Below, one piece after another: positions 45,371 to 54,085 of a stretch of DNA of 64,000 nucleotides; position 1 is the first letter of the stretch; each line of letters begins with the position of its first letter. The position numbers were made by a program, and so were the translations under genes. Source of the stretch: Robertmurraya massiliosenegalensis JC6. Its GTDB lineage: Bacteria > Bacillota > Bacilli > Bacillales > Cytobacillaceae. The notes under the pieces are model-generated. The model saw only the letters and a program-made list of their open reading frames with translations, was not told where the DNA came from and did not search any database. The stretch lies in contig NZ_HE978511.1 in assembly GCF_000311725.1 (NCBI RefSeq), positions 559,192-623,191 on the forward strand. The letters are read 5' to 3'.

Positions 45371-46291
45371 CTACATGTAAATGTCTAAAAGATATAATAA
45401 TGCTGTAATGGAAATAACACTTACAAGAGTATTAATGAATGTTGCATTGGCAACTAACCCAGGCTTTGCTTTATATTCTTCGGCTATCATCGTCATCAAG
45501 ACGGCTGTAGGCATTGCATTCTGTAAAATCAAAACCTTTGCTGTTAACGGATCGAAGGAACCAAAAGCTAATATCCCAATGGTTATGACCGGTCCACCAA
45601 TTAAACGGATTCCTGTTATTAAAGCGATGCTACTGATGAATTTTCCTTTTGAGTTTGTTGACTCATTTTGTACTTTCGTTCTAGAAAGTTGAATCCCTAA
45701 AATGAGTAATACAACTGGTACCATGGCATCGCCCATTAGTTTAATAGGATCGTAGATAAAATCTGGGATTGAGATTTGAAATACGAGAACGATAATCGCT
45801 AATAAAGTAGCGTAAGTAGTGGGTAACCTTAAGATGTTCTTAACACCTTTTACCCAGCTATCTCCTTCCAATGATGCAAAATACACCCCCAATGAATACA
45901 TCAAGATAAAATTAAGCACAACAATAATGACACCTATCGAAAAAGCTTCATCACCATATGCAAACATCAGAATGGGCAATCCAAAATTTCCGGTATTAGG
46001 GAATACGGTCGAAAGTAATGCAGGATTTAATATCCCTTTATTTCCAGTAATCTTCATAATAAATACCGTTATAACTGCGATGATAATCGTAAAAATCACA
46101 ATAACTAATACTACTTTCATGATGCTTGTGGCCGAGAGATTACTTCTGACCAGAAAACTAAAAATTAAAGCAGGACTTAATACGATCATCGAAAATTTAG
46201 AGATAGGTGAATAATCTACTTTCACAAATCTCCCAAATAAATAACCTGCCCCCAATATAATCAATACGGGTACAATAACATTAATAATCAA
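45371..46291 (-). CDS. AEC-family permease
   Basis: 306-aa membrane protein of the auxin efflux carrier family, about ten hydrophobic helices in two five-helix halves, with the conserved PNTGNFGLPIL and the later VLILQNAMPTAVLMTMIAEEY. Bacterial relatives carry malate, malonate or other organic anions. It has a TTG start after GAAGGTG. It lies between the acyl-CoA synthetase and TRAP genes; an additional uptake or export route for the acid, or exchange of a by-product, is likely. Confidence 0.9.
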   Translation of the reverse strand: MIINVIVPVLIILGAGYLFGRFVKVDYSPISKFSMIVLSPALIFSFLVRSNLSATSIMKVVLVIVIFTIIIAVITVFIMKITGNKGILNPALLSTVFPNTGNFGLPILMFAYGDEAFSIGVIIVVLNFILMYSLGVYFASLEGDSWVKGVKNILRLPTTYATLLAIIVLVFQISIPDFIYDPIKLMGDAMVPVVLLILGIQLSRTKVQNESTNSKGKFISSIALITGIRLIGGPVITIGILAFGSFDPLTAKVLILQNAMPTAVLMTMIAEEYKAKPGLVANATFINTLVSVISITALLYLLDIYM

Positions 46292-46324
46292 GTGAACACC
46301 TTCTAATAGAAAGCTTTTTTATAG

Positions 46325-47956
46325 CTATTTTTTTAATTTCAAACTATGTTTTTCTCGGTCCCATGTTGTACTAGAATGCCCTTTATCCCTCAATACTCCT
46401 TTTTTTAATTTCTCATTTGGGGTCTTGGGAAGACTCTCTACAAACTCTATAAATCTAGGAACTGCAAAGTATGGCATATTTTTTTCACAATAAGAATATA
46501 ACTCCTCATGGGTTAATTCCTTGTCAAATTGTAAAACAACAAAGACCTTTACTTCGTCTTCTGCACCTGCGCCATATTCTGATTTCACGGCAATAGCAGC
46601 GCTTTCTTTTACTTTTGGATGAGAATTGATGACGCTTTCAATTGTTTGCGAAGAGATATTTTCCCCACGTCTTCTTATGGCATCCTTTAAACGATCGACA
46701 AAATATAAATATCCTTCATCATCGATCCTTCCTAAGTCACCAGTATGAAACCATAAATTTCGCCATGCCTCAATCGTCTTTTCCGCTACATTGTGATATC
46801 CTTTCATCATAATTCCAGGGTATTTGGGTCTAACAACAATCTCCCCAATTTCACCGGGATGTACCCGTTCATCCGTTTCAGGATTAAAAACGGCTACTTC
46901 ATACCAATCAAGAGGTCGACCGGCAGAACCAAGTTTAAGTGGTTCTTCTGCTCTCCGATAAGTAAACACGGAGGTTTCCGTCATCCCATACCCTTCGACA
47001 CACTTCACCGCAAATCTGTTTTCAAAATCCTCCCCTATATCCTTAGGGGTAGGTAGTGCAAATACAATTCTTAATGGATTAATATGATCATTTTCTTGAA
47101 CAGGTTGCCGATAAATGAATTCACACATAACACCTAAAGTATTCGTTACGGTGGCACCAACTTCCCGGACCTGTTTTAACCATTTCGAAGCGCTGAAAGA
47201 TGACCAAATACTAACTCTAGCCCCTACAATCAACGCAGGTAACACTTGCATAAACTGAGCATTGGCATGAAAAAGTGGAAGGCAAACATAGTACACATCG
47301 TTACTATTTAGTTGACCAATATCAATAATTGCTTGTGCAAATACACCTTCAAGTCCGTATGGCATAATTACACCCTTAGACAAACCAGTTGTTCCAGATG
47401 TATACATAATCGCACCAGTATCAAAATATTTCATTCGTTGCGGTTGTTTAATTGGTTCTGAATCTGCTAACGTTTCCCATTGGATGAGTTCCCATTCCGG
47501 ATTCATATTGAATTCAGGAAAGGCCCCAACAACTATGATTTTTTTTACATACTTTAATTGATCAGCCACTTCATAAAATCTCGGTAAAAATTGTTCATGG
47601 ATGATCGCAACTTTTGCCTGACAATCATTTGCTTCATGTATAAGAAAATTCCCTTTATAGTGGACATTAATGGGTACCTCAATTGCCCCAAGAAAATTAA
47701 TGCTGAACCAACTATAAAGGATCTCTAAACAGTTCGGCAGCATAATTAATACCTTTTCCTGTTTCTCAACACCGATTTCTTTAAGTCCTCCTGAAACTCT
47801 CAAAGTTTGTTGATAGAGTTCTTTGTAAGTAATAGGGGTATCATTTTCCCATTGTAATGCTTGCGAATTTGGACTTTCTCTCGCTCTCTTTGATAACACA
47901 TTGGATATGATCCATGAATCTTTAACATGATTAAAATCAACATTTTTAAGAGTCAT
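46325..47956 (-). CDS. AMP-dependent acyl-CoA synthetase (CaiC/FadD-like)
   Basis: 543-aa ANL-superfamily ligase: P-loop YTSGTTGLSKGV (residues about 180-191), VEGYGMTE, WFHTGDLGRIDDEGY, DRLKDAIRRRGENIS hinge and C-terminal KTPNEKLKKG with catalytic Lys. It makes acyl-CoA from acid, ATP and CoA. It resembles the carnitine/crotonobetaine-CoA ligase branch, different from the PaaK-like ligase of the first operon, so the two operons probably activate different acids. GGGGGAG precedes the ATG. Confidence 0.92.
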   Translation of the reverse strand: MTLKNVDFNHVKDSWIISNVLSKRARESPNSQALQWENDTPITYKELYQQTLRVSGGLKEIGVEKQEKVLIMLPNCLEILYSWFSINFLGAIEVPINVHYKGNFLIHEANDCQAKVAIIHEQFLPRFYEVADQLKYVKKIIVVGAFPEFNMNPEWELIQWETLADSEPIKQPQRMKYFDTGAIMYTSGTTGLSKGVIMPYGLEGVFAQAIIDIGQLNSNDVYYVCLPLFHANAQFMQVLPALIVGARVSIWSSFSASKWLKQVREVGATVTNTLGVMCEFIYRQPVQENDHINPLRIVFALPTPKDIGEDFENRFAVKCVEGYGMTETSVFTYRRAEEPLKLGSAGRPLDWYEVAVFNPETDERVHPGEIGEIVVRPKYPGIMMKGYHNVAEKTIEAWRNLWFHTGDLGRIDDEGYLYFVDRLKDAIRRRGENISSQTIESVINSHPKVKESAAIAVKSEYGAGAEDEVKVFVVLQFDKELTHEELYSYCEKNMPYFAVPRFIEFVESLPKTPNEKLKKGVLRDKGHSSTTWDREKHSLKLKK

Positions 47957-48020
47957 ATTCTCCCCCCCAATAATCCATATAAACGAGTCGATATTGCAGC
48001 AGAATACAATGATCTAAAAG

Positions 48021-49211
48021 TTAGTCATGATAAAAAAGGTCATGTTCAAGCGAACCTAATACTTCATGCCCAGAGCTTGTAAGTAAAATATCATCTTCTA
48101 CCATTACTGAGCCAAACCCCGGAATCATAAACTTTGGTTCAAGTGTAATGACAGCGCCTTCTGGTAACGGCTCTTGAAAACCTAATCCTAGAACTGGGTC
48201 TTCATCGAGTTCTAAACCTATGGCATGGCCAATATAGCTGCCACGATTATTTCCAACTCCCATAAAATGATCGAGGTATCCCTTTTGTTCTGCCAATTTT
48301 TCAGCATGTAGAAATAGCTCTTCCCCGGTAACCCCTGGTCTAACTTTCTCTATAACTGATAAATGTAATTCCACCAAGTGATTCCATAAATCTTTCTGCC
48401 GCTCATTAGGCTTTCCTAAACAATATGTTCTTGCCATATCAGCGTGATATCCTTCTTTACAAATTCCATAATCTACAACAATAAGATCGCCTTTTTGGAT
48501 ATTTCTTGAAGAAGCTCCCCAAGGCAATGTTTCACTTAATCCCACACCCGTAACAGTCATGGCATGGCCTGATACTTCCCATGCATTTGGACCAGAAGTA
48601 ACAATCCCTCCTCCGGGTAAAACCGCATCCCATCTGCGAAACCATACTAATCCATCTCCTCCATTACTCCGAGCTGCATATTCCATACTTGCAGAAAGTT
48701 CATATTCCGTTACACCCGCTCTTAGTGAATGTAATATAGCCTGATGGCCTTTTTTCCAAAGTTCAATAGACTGTTTGATTGCTTCAACTTCAATTTTTTC
48801 TTTCACTAAGCGCTGTTTTTTTATATGCTTTGAAACATTAACTAACTTGAAATCAATCAAGTTTTTCCTCACACTTAAGCCAATATTCGTAGGCAATACA
48901 TCATCTTGAACTCCGATTGTACTTCCTGTTTGAGGAGATATCCCTAATTCCGCCAACGCTTGAAGCATCTCTTTGAAGCTATTAGCTGGAATCAATTGCT
49001 TAATCCATGTTGCTTCCTTTGCCATTTCATGAGCTCTTCTAGTAAATAGAACCGGATTGCCGTCAGCAGGTACCCATAGATTAGATGGTTGGGCTGTTCC
49101 AGTATAGTAATATAGATCCCTTGAGTACATGATGAGTGCTGCTGTTATATCACTTTTTCTTAACCTTTCTTGAAGTTTTCGTACTCTTTCTTGAAAATGA
49201 TTATTTTCCAT
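48021..49211 (-). CDS. M24-family metallopeptidase (Xaa-Pro peptidase/creatinase fold)
   Basis: 396-aa protein with N-terminal creatinase domain (residues 1-135) and C-terminal pita-bread domain. The five metal ligands are visible: Asp in IVVDYGICKEG, Asp in YHADMARTY, His in YIGHAIGLEL, Glu in ITLEPKFMIP and Glu in VMVEDDIL. A dinuclear metal site is therefore likely intact. The family includes Xaa-Pro dipeptidases, creatinase and other amidinohydrolases. Located between meaB and the acyl-CoA synthetase, it may release the carboxylic acid from a peptide-like or amide conjugate; this is inference. Confidence 0.9.
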   Translation of the reverse strand: MENNHFQERVRKLQERLRKSDITAALIMYSRDLYYYTGTAQPSNLWVPADGNPVLFTRRAHEMAKEATWIKQLIPANSFKEMLQALAELGISPQTGSTIGVQDDVLPTNIGLSVRKNLIDFKLVNVSKHIKKQRLVKEKIEVEAIKQSIELWKKGHQAILHSLRAGVTEYELSASMEYAARSNGGDGLVWFRRWDAVLPGGGIVTSGPNAWEVSGHAMTVTGVGLSETLPWGASSRNIQKGDLIVVDYGICKEGYHADMARTYCLGKPNERQKDLWNHLVELHLSVIEKVRPGVTGEELFLHAEKLAEQKGYLDHFMGVGNNRGSYIGHAIGLELDEDPVLGLGFQEPLPEGAVITLEPKFMIPGFGSVMVEDDILLTSSGHEVLGSLEHDLFYHD

Positions 49212-49214
49212 TTT

Positions 49215-50165
49215 TCATCTCAACTCCTCCTGAAAATATAATTGGTAAATCTGTTCAACTGCTTCGCTAAGTTGGATCTCACCACTAAAAACTGTCTTTG
49301 CTGTATCATGAGCCTTGCCATTTTCAAATAAGCTGCTTAAATCTTTTAATAATTTCAAAGTTAATTTTTCTTTTATTTCGTTTTCTAATGTTTCAATTCT
49401 CTTACTATACAATTTTTCTTGTTGTTGTAAGAATTTCCAATGGTTTTCGCATTCCGCTACAAGGTCATTTATTCCATCGCCTCTTGTTGCAATCGTTTTC
49501 ATTACTTTTGGCACCCAATAAGCATTTTGTTTCGTAAAATGCAAAGTAGATGTTAGTTGTCTAACTGTATGATCAGCTTCTGGTCGGTCAGCCATATTCA
49601 CGATAAAAATGTCCCCAACCTCCATTACTCCTGCCTTAAAAGCTTGCATCGTATCACCTAAACCTGGAGCGGCAGTCACAATCACCGTATCTGCAATACC
49701 CACTATATCAAGTTCAATTTGCCCAACTCCGACAGTCTCAATGAGGACAACGTCATGACCCGTGGCTTGTAGTAAGAATGCTGCTTTTCTAACGCCACTC
49801 GCTAATCCACCTTGAACATTTCTAGTGGCCATACTCCTTATAAACACTTTTGGATCAGTACTATGTCTTTGCATTCTAATTCGATCGCCTAAAATCGCTC
49901 CCTTTGAAAATACACTGGATGGGTCTACACAAATCACGCCAACCGACATATCATTTTTTCGGTAATGGTTAATCATTTGGTCGACTATTGTGCTCTTTCC
50001 AGATCCTGGTGGACCCGTAATTCCGATAACTTGTGTAAATGCTTTTACTTTTAATAAATATTGTAAAAGTTCTTCAGAAAGCGGAGTGTTATTTTCTATC
50101 TCTGTTAATGCCTTTGCAATAGACAATATGTCGCCTCTACTGATATTTTCAAAAGATAAGCGCAC
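49215..50165 (-). CDS. meaB: MeaB/ArgK-type mutase GTPase chaperone (second copy)
   Basis: 316-aa G3E GTPase: Walker A GPPGSGKSTIVDQM (residues about 50-63), VDPSSVFSKGAILGDRIRMQRHS, SMATRNVQGGLASGVRKA, ETVGVGQIELD and NMADRPEADH. It opens the operon that ends with the 2-hydroxyisobutyryl-type mutase, its presumed client. GTG start with GGAGG seven bases upstream. Clearly diverged from the first copy, consistent with each chaperone serving its own mutase. Confidence 0.93.
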   Translation of the reverse strand: MRLSFENISRGDILSIAKALTEIENNTPLSEELLQYLLKVKAFTQVIGITGPPGSGKSTIVDQMINHYRKNDMSVGVICVDPSSVFSKGAILGDRIRMQRHSTDPKVFIRSMATRNVQGGLASGVRKAAFLLQATGHDVVLIETVGVGQIELDIVGIADTVIVTAAPGLGDTMQAFKAGVMEVGDIFIVNMADRPEADHTVRQLTSTLHFTKQNAYWVPKVMKTIATRGDGINDLVAECENHWKFLQQQEKLYSKRIETLENEIKEKLTLKLLKDLSSLFENGKAHDTAKTVFSGEIQLSEAVEQIYQLYFQEELR

Positions 50166-50184
50166 TAAGATACCTCCTTAAAAA

Positions 50185-50203
50185 TGTCTAATGGTCAGAC
50201 AAA
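50185..50203. promoter_or_regulatory. FadR-type operator, proximal site
   Basis: GGTCAGACAAA on the plus strand, reading TTTGTCTGACC on the minus, with an imperfect inverted repeat TGTCT (50185-50189)/AGACA (50197-50201). It lies 20-38 bases upstream of the second meaB start, overlapping the likely 5' leader or -10 region. Confidence 0.6.
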
Positions 50204-50459
50204 TAATCTAGAAAATTTAATTAAAAAATTTGAAAATCTCGCCATAGTAATTGTTGAAGACTTTTATACCTAGTTTGAAAATATCGAAACTAATAAACCC
50301 CATGCATGTATCGCGTTTTCATGAAAGTAGAATACATATTGAATGTTAGTGTGAATGAGAGTTGTGTTTAATTGAAGTTCTATCGGTGAAGTGAACAGTT
50401 AATAAATCAATGTGTTCAAGATTATTAGCCCTTTCATAAAGAACTAACTAGAAAGTTAG

Positions 50460-50472
50460 ATTGTCAGACAAT
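50460..50472. promoter_or_regulatory. FadR-type operator, distal site
   Basis: Perfect 13-base palindrome ATTGTCAGACAAT with a central A. It shares the core ATTGTCnGAC with the operator at 40228-40248. About 295 bases upstream of the second meaB start. Confidence 0.65.
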
Positions 50473-50511
50473 ATAAAGTTTTTTTATAAATTTTAGCAAG
50501 GATTTATTATT

Positions 50512-51270
50512 TTAACTCTTTTCATAATCCCTAATCTTTTTGAATGCGCTTTCAATATATTTATGAACCATTGAGTTCGCGCACTCTAGTTTCCTTGCAA
50601 TTTCTGTCTTACTATAACCTAGAAAAAAATACATAAAGATCGCATCTTTTTGTTTTTCGTTTAAAAGTCTCATATAATTTTCTATGACCAGTTTATTTAC
50701 TACCGCCTTTTCAATATTTGAATAGGCATCTGAAACAAAGGCATCATTGTTGATATTGAAACGATATGAACCTGCATCAAGAAAGATGCTAACTACTTGT
50801 TGCATCCCATATACTAAGTCAAATGCATCGCCTCGTGAAATTTTAAACTCGGTCATCGTATCCTCAATCGTTGGATCCTTTTGCTTTTCTTCTCGAAATT
50901 TATCATAGAACAATAAGTACTTTGGATAGAGCGCTCTTATTCTTTGACTAATCGTCATAGAATTGGAGTTATTTGAACGTGAAAATTCTCTAATTTCGCC
51001 CTGAATACTTAAAAACAAATAGCGTACATATTCATTTGGTGATTTCTCTAAATTTAGTTTTTTTATGCCTTTATATAAACCAATTAGGCACGCTTGGTGA
51101 AGGTCATCCCATTCAACCTTATGTTGTTGCATAAATCGTGCTGGGTTTTTCGTATATGCCTTAATCACATATTTGATAAACTTATCCACTTCCTCATGAG
51201 CCATTAACTCATTCATGTAGAGTTCATCATGTCTAGCTTTTAAGAGTAGCCCCTTATCCCTTAGAATCAA
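50512..51270 (-). CDS. Orphan sigma-70 family factor
   Basis: About 252-aa sigma factor: region 2 (EWDDLHQACLIGLYKGIKKLNL, YLFLSIQGEIREFSR; residues about 50-110), a region-3-like part (DPTIEDTMTEFKIS) and region 4 (LNEKQKDAIFMYFFLGYSKTEIARKLECANSMVHKYIESAFKKI). Layout resembles the SigB/SigF/SigG class more than small ECF factors. No anti-sigma gene is adjacent. I prefer the TTG at 51270 after GAGGGGGG; the ATG at 51333 overlaps no site. Which promoters it reads, and whether it serves the mutase operon, cannot be told. Confidence 0.82.
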   Translation of the reverse strand: MILRDKGLLLKARHDELYMNELMAHEEVDKFIKYVIKAYTKNPARFMQQHKVEWDDLHQACLIGLYKGIKKLNLEKSPNEYVRYLFLSIQGEIREFSRSNNSNSMTISQRIRALYPKYLLFYDKFREEKQKDPTIEDTMTEFKISRGDAFDLVYGMQQVVSIFLDAGSYRFNINNDAFVSDAYSNIEKAVVNKLVIENYMRLLNEKQKDAIFMYFFLGYSKTEIARKLECANSMVHKYIESAFKKIRDYEKS

Positions 51271-51515
51271 AATACCCCCCTCTTTCTTAATCCCTTTGCT
51301 TAATAATATATTTTCGGATTGTGTAAAAGTCAATATATTTTAAATATTATTTTTTATCAGTTTATTAAACATATATTCAAATTAGTATTGAAAACAAAAA
51401 AAATTTGTACTAAAAATATTATTTTTCAAAAACATAATTGTTGAAGCTAAATACTGTTCGTTCAATATGAAATCGCCTATACTTTATTTAATAAGATGAA
51501 TCGGAGGAGAAAATT

Positions 51516-51755
51516 TTGTCGAACATCACCATCTACACTCAACCAGATTGTCCACCATGTGAGATTGCCAAGCTATTTTTAAATGAATATGGCTTCACAT
51601 ATGAGCTCAAGGACATTAAAAAAGATAATAAAGCTCGTAATGAGCTTATAAATAAGTATCAATCCTATTCGACACCAACCTTTGTCATTAACGGCGAAAC
51701 CGTCATAACAGGATTTGAAATTGAAAAACTAAAAGAGGCATTGAACATTGAATAA
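51516..51755 (+). CDS. Glutaredoxin/NrdH-like redoxin
   Basis: 79-aa thioredoxin-fold protein with active-site QPDCPPCEIAK (CPPC), the cis-Pro region TPTFVING and ETVITGFEIEKLKEAL, typical of glutaredoxin-like NrdH/YruB proteins. TTG start after GGAGGAG. Monocistronic and divergent from the sigma-factor gene, running into repeat copy B, whose first hairpin is its terminator. A general dithiol reductant; partner unknown. Confidence 0.88.
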   Translation: MSNITIYTQPDCPPCEIAKLFLNEYGFTYELKDIKKDNKARNELINKYQSYSTPTFVINGETVITGFEIEKLKEALNIE

Positions 51756-51761
51756 ATAAGA

Positions 51762-52240
51762 AAGAGGCTGCGTCAAAAAGCCGGTGGTAACGACTTTTTG
51801 ATTCTAGTTTGGAGTGTATTTATTCCCTCGCAGTAGGAGGAGCGGTATGAAAATATAACATAACAGGAAAAATTCCGCTTAATGAGCAACCAGCATGAAA
51901 TAGAGCCGAAATAACAGGAAAAATTCCTGCTATTCCTTCAAAAAACGCCAAAATAAACGATTTTGCCTTCCATAAGCGGAAAATCTTCCGTTATTTCCCC
52001 TAAAAAGGGAGTCCATTGAGGAAATAACAGGAAAAATTCCGCTTAAGGGTAAGAGATGTTGAAGCAAAATAGGGTCTTTTTAGACAAAGCGAAAATCGAT
52101 TGGATTCTTGAAGGCTAATTGGCGTTTCCCTCGATTTTTTTGTACGAGGAAAATCGAATACAAAATAGAGAAAGGTGAATTTGAGTACCCTCAGGATTCA
52201 CCTTTCTCATGATTTGAAGCTAGTTATGTCCCAGCCTCTT
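51762..52240. repeat. Intergenic repeat element, copy B
   Basis: 479 bp, nearly colinear with copy A (10431-10930). Ends are imperfect inverted repeats: AAGAGGCTGCGTCA at the left and, reversed, AAGAGGCTGGGACA at the right. Left hairpin 51773-51801 (TCAAAAAGCCG/CGACTTTTTGA) terminates the redoxin gene. Right hairpin 52168-52208 with 13-bp arms GAGAAAGGTGAAT/ATTCACCTTTCTC terminates the minus-strand neighbour. Four alternating ATAACAGGAAAAATTCC-type units lie inside. Confidence 0.85.
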
Positions 52241-52245
52241 CATCT

Positions 52246-52479
52246 TCACCAATATATAGCTGTAAAGACAATTAACAAAAGAACTAATAAAGCAAATGCG
52301 AGATACGTAATAAAAACTGGATTACGTTGATAAATACCTTCCTGCACTCTTCCAGGAATGGCTGTATCAAGTTCGCCCTTGAGCTTCTTTTGTGTTTTTG
52401 TCACAGCAAGTGTATACCCTAAGCCAAATAGAACGATTGCCACTGCAATGATAGTTAAAATAAGCATATAGGTTGTCAA
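52246..52479 (-). CDS. Small two-helix membrane protein
   Basis: About 77-aa protein with two hydrophobic helices (YMLILTIIAVAIVLFGLGYTLAV and VFITYLAFALLVLLLIVFTAI) joined by a charged loop (KTQKKLKGELDTAIPGRVQEG). I do not recognise the family. A TTG at 52479 or a GTG at 52488 can start it; the AAGGGTGAG site favours the TTG. It lies between ykuI and repeat copy B. Function unknown. Confidence 0.65.
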   Translation of the reverse strand: MTTYMLILTIIAVAIVLFGLGYTLAVTKTQKKLKGELDTAIPGRVQEGIYQRNPVFITYLAFALLVLLLIVFTAIYW

Positions 52480-52555
52480 TATTCTCACCCTTAAAGAATG
52501 TATTACTTTTAATATTCTCTACAGGCTGTATTATATTCGAGTTCATCTTACCAAT

Positions 52556-53770
52556 TTACAACAATTCTAGATTGTCTAAAATGAATTCATAGGAAATATC
52601 TATAAATAAGAATTGTTTATCTTTTAAAGGATAAGAATAGGTCCGCACGCTTTCTCCTGTCTCAATATCACTGTACAAATCAGATAAAATCCCTTTCTTT
52701 TCTTTTGTCATTTTAAGAATATTTTCAAGAAAATAAGGTCTCCAGCTCCAATTTTTATGTAGATACTCCTGTTGCACGAGCCATTCACTATGACTTTTAA
52801 AAAGATTTGGGGATAATTGGAAACCGTTTTCGTCACAAATGTACAACCGAAAGGCGACATTCTCCATTTCTTTTCCTATTGCCTTCAATAATTCCTCATA
52901 ATTCTCTATTTTACGATATTTTTGCAGCAGCTCAGATACAATTGTTTGGAATCCTTGGGTTTGTTCAAAAAGTGCCTCTAATTTTTTCTTTTCACTATCA
53001 ATAAATTGCTGACATTCGTTTTTTAATTTCTCCTTTAAAATATCACTTTCCACAAATTCAGCATTCGGTTTTTGCAAATAAAAGCCTTGATAATATCTGC
53101 CACCGTTTTTCCAAGCATACTGCAGTTGGTACACCATTTCGATATTTTCAAATAAAAGTGTCGCACCAATTTTCCTTGCCAATAAGGAATAGGAATAAAT
53201 AATATCCTGAAAACTAGGAGCAAGCCTTGTTGATCTTAACGCTTGTAGATCGACCTTTAATATATTGGGTGAAATAAGCCCGATTAAATCGATTTGGTGG
53301 CTATTATCCCCAAGCTTATCAAAGGCGATCTTAATTCCGTATGTTTTAAAGTAATTGATTAAATGCCCTATTCTTTCTGCATCATCTAAATGCTTATGAA
53401 AAGAAATTTCAATTACGATTCTCTCTATGCTGATCCCCTTCTTATCAAATTCAAGAAGAAGCTTAAGTAACTCTTCCTCTTCATCATATAATAGTAAATC
53501 AGCATCGCGATTTACAAAGAGCATGATCTCTTCATCAAGTGCTATTGATTGTTCAAGGGCTTTTCTTAAGACAGTATTATCAAGCTCCAGACGGTATTCC
53601 TCTGGAATGCTTTCATCTAGAAAAAATGGACCAAGACTAACATGTTCATCATCCGTTTTAAATCTCCCCAAAATTTCATAACCAATTACACGATGTTCAT
53701 CAGCACTGAATATCGGTTGGAAGAATGGAACTACATTTTCTAAATTTGTTAAGATATCCAATGCATCCAT
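52556..53770 (-). CDS. ykuI: Degenerate EAL-domain protein YkuI
   Basis: 404-aa protein: EAL domain (residues about 1-250) and a C-terminal sensory domain (about 270-400). The catalytic signature is changed: EAL is YEIL, and DDFG is replaced by FDKLG, whereas LKVD, LFENIE and YYQGFYLQKP remain. B. subtilis YkuI binds c-di-GMP but lacks shown phosphodiesterase activity, so this protein is probably a sensor or a very poor enzyme. GGAGGG precedes the ATG. It marks the right boundary of the accessory region. Confidence 0.92.
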   Translation of the reverse strand: MDALDILTNLENVVPFFQPIFSADEHRVIGYEILGRFKTDDEHVSLGPFFLDESIPEEYRLELDNTVLRKALEQSIALDEEIMLFVNRDADLLLYDEEEELLKLLLEFDKKGISIERIVIEISFHKHLDDAERIGHLINYFKTYGIKIAFDKLGDNSHQIDLIGLISPNILKVDLQALRSTRLAPSFQDIIYSYSLLARKIGATLLFENIEMVYQLQYAWKNGGRYYQGFYLQKPNAEFVESDILKEKLKNECQQFIDSEKKKLEALFEQTQGFQTIVSELLQKYRKIENYEELLKAIGKEMENVAFRLYICDENGFQLSPNLFKSHSEWLVQQEYLHKNWSWRPYFLENILKMTKEKKGILSDLYSDIETGESVRTYSYPLKDKQFLFIDISYEFILDNLELL

Positions 53771-54085
53771 TTACATCCCTCCTTACAAAATAAACTGTCA
53801 CCTTAGAGAAAATTATATCATGTTCCCACATAAGTGAATATTTCTGTTTTCATTATCTCAAACAACCTATCCTTCTTTTTCATCCTTTTTTTTGTTAATA
53901 TTAAGTGTACAGTAAATCATTTCACACCTTTAGGTACTATAAATCACGCTTCTATCATATGATTTAGGACAAACTTTTCATTCAAAAAAACTGTTGATAG
54001 ATTAAGATATTGCTTCACTACCTTTCGAAAAGGTGAAGCCAAGTTGTGATGAACTCGGAATTTTCAAAGTTAGGTTGGTTTAACT
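53771..54085. other. Divergent ykuI-ykuE spacer
   Basis: 315 bases with promoters for both genes and a long hairpin in the ykuE leader (see separate entry). No small ORF with an RBS was seen. Confidence 0.5.
54012..54039 (+). promoter_or_regulatory. Leader hairpin upstream of ykuE
   Basis: Outer stem GCTTCAC/GTGAAGC and inner stem CCTTT/AAAGG give a near-continuous hairpin ending 46 bases before the ykuE ATG. It is not followed by a T run. A translational or stability element is possible. Confidence 0.45.

Larger units (their letters stand above)
50166..50511. other. Upstream control region of the second mutase operon
   Basis: 346 bases with no gene. It contains two FadR-type operator motifs (50185-50203 and 50460-50472) and the promoter of the nine-gene operon, plus the 3' end of the sigma-factor transcript. 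No cobalamin riboswitch motif was recognised. Confidence 0.6.

Noticed and set aside
50166-50511. Possible cobalamin riboswitch before the second mutase operon
   Set aside because: Expected because the enzymes need B12, but I found no B12-box-like motif or matching structure; only FadR-type palindromes.
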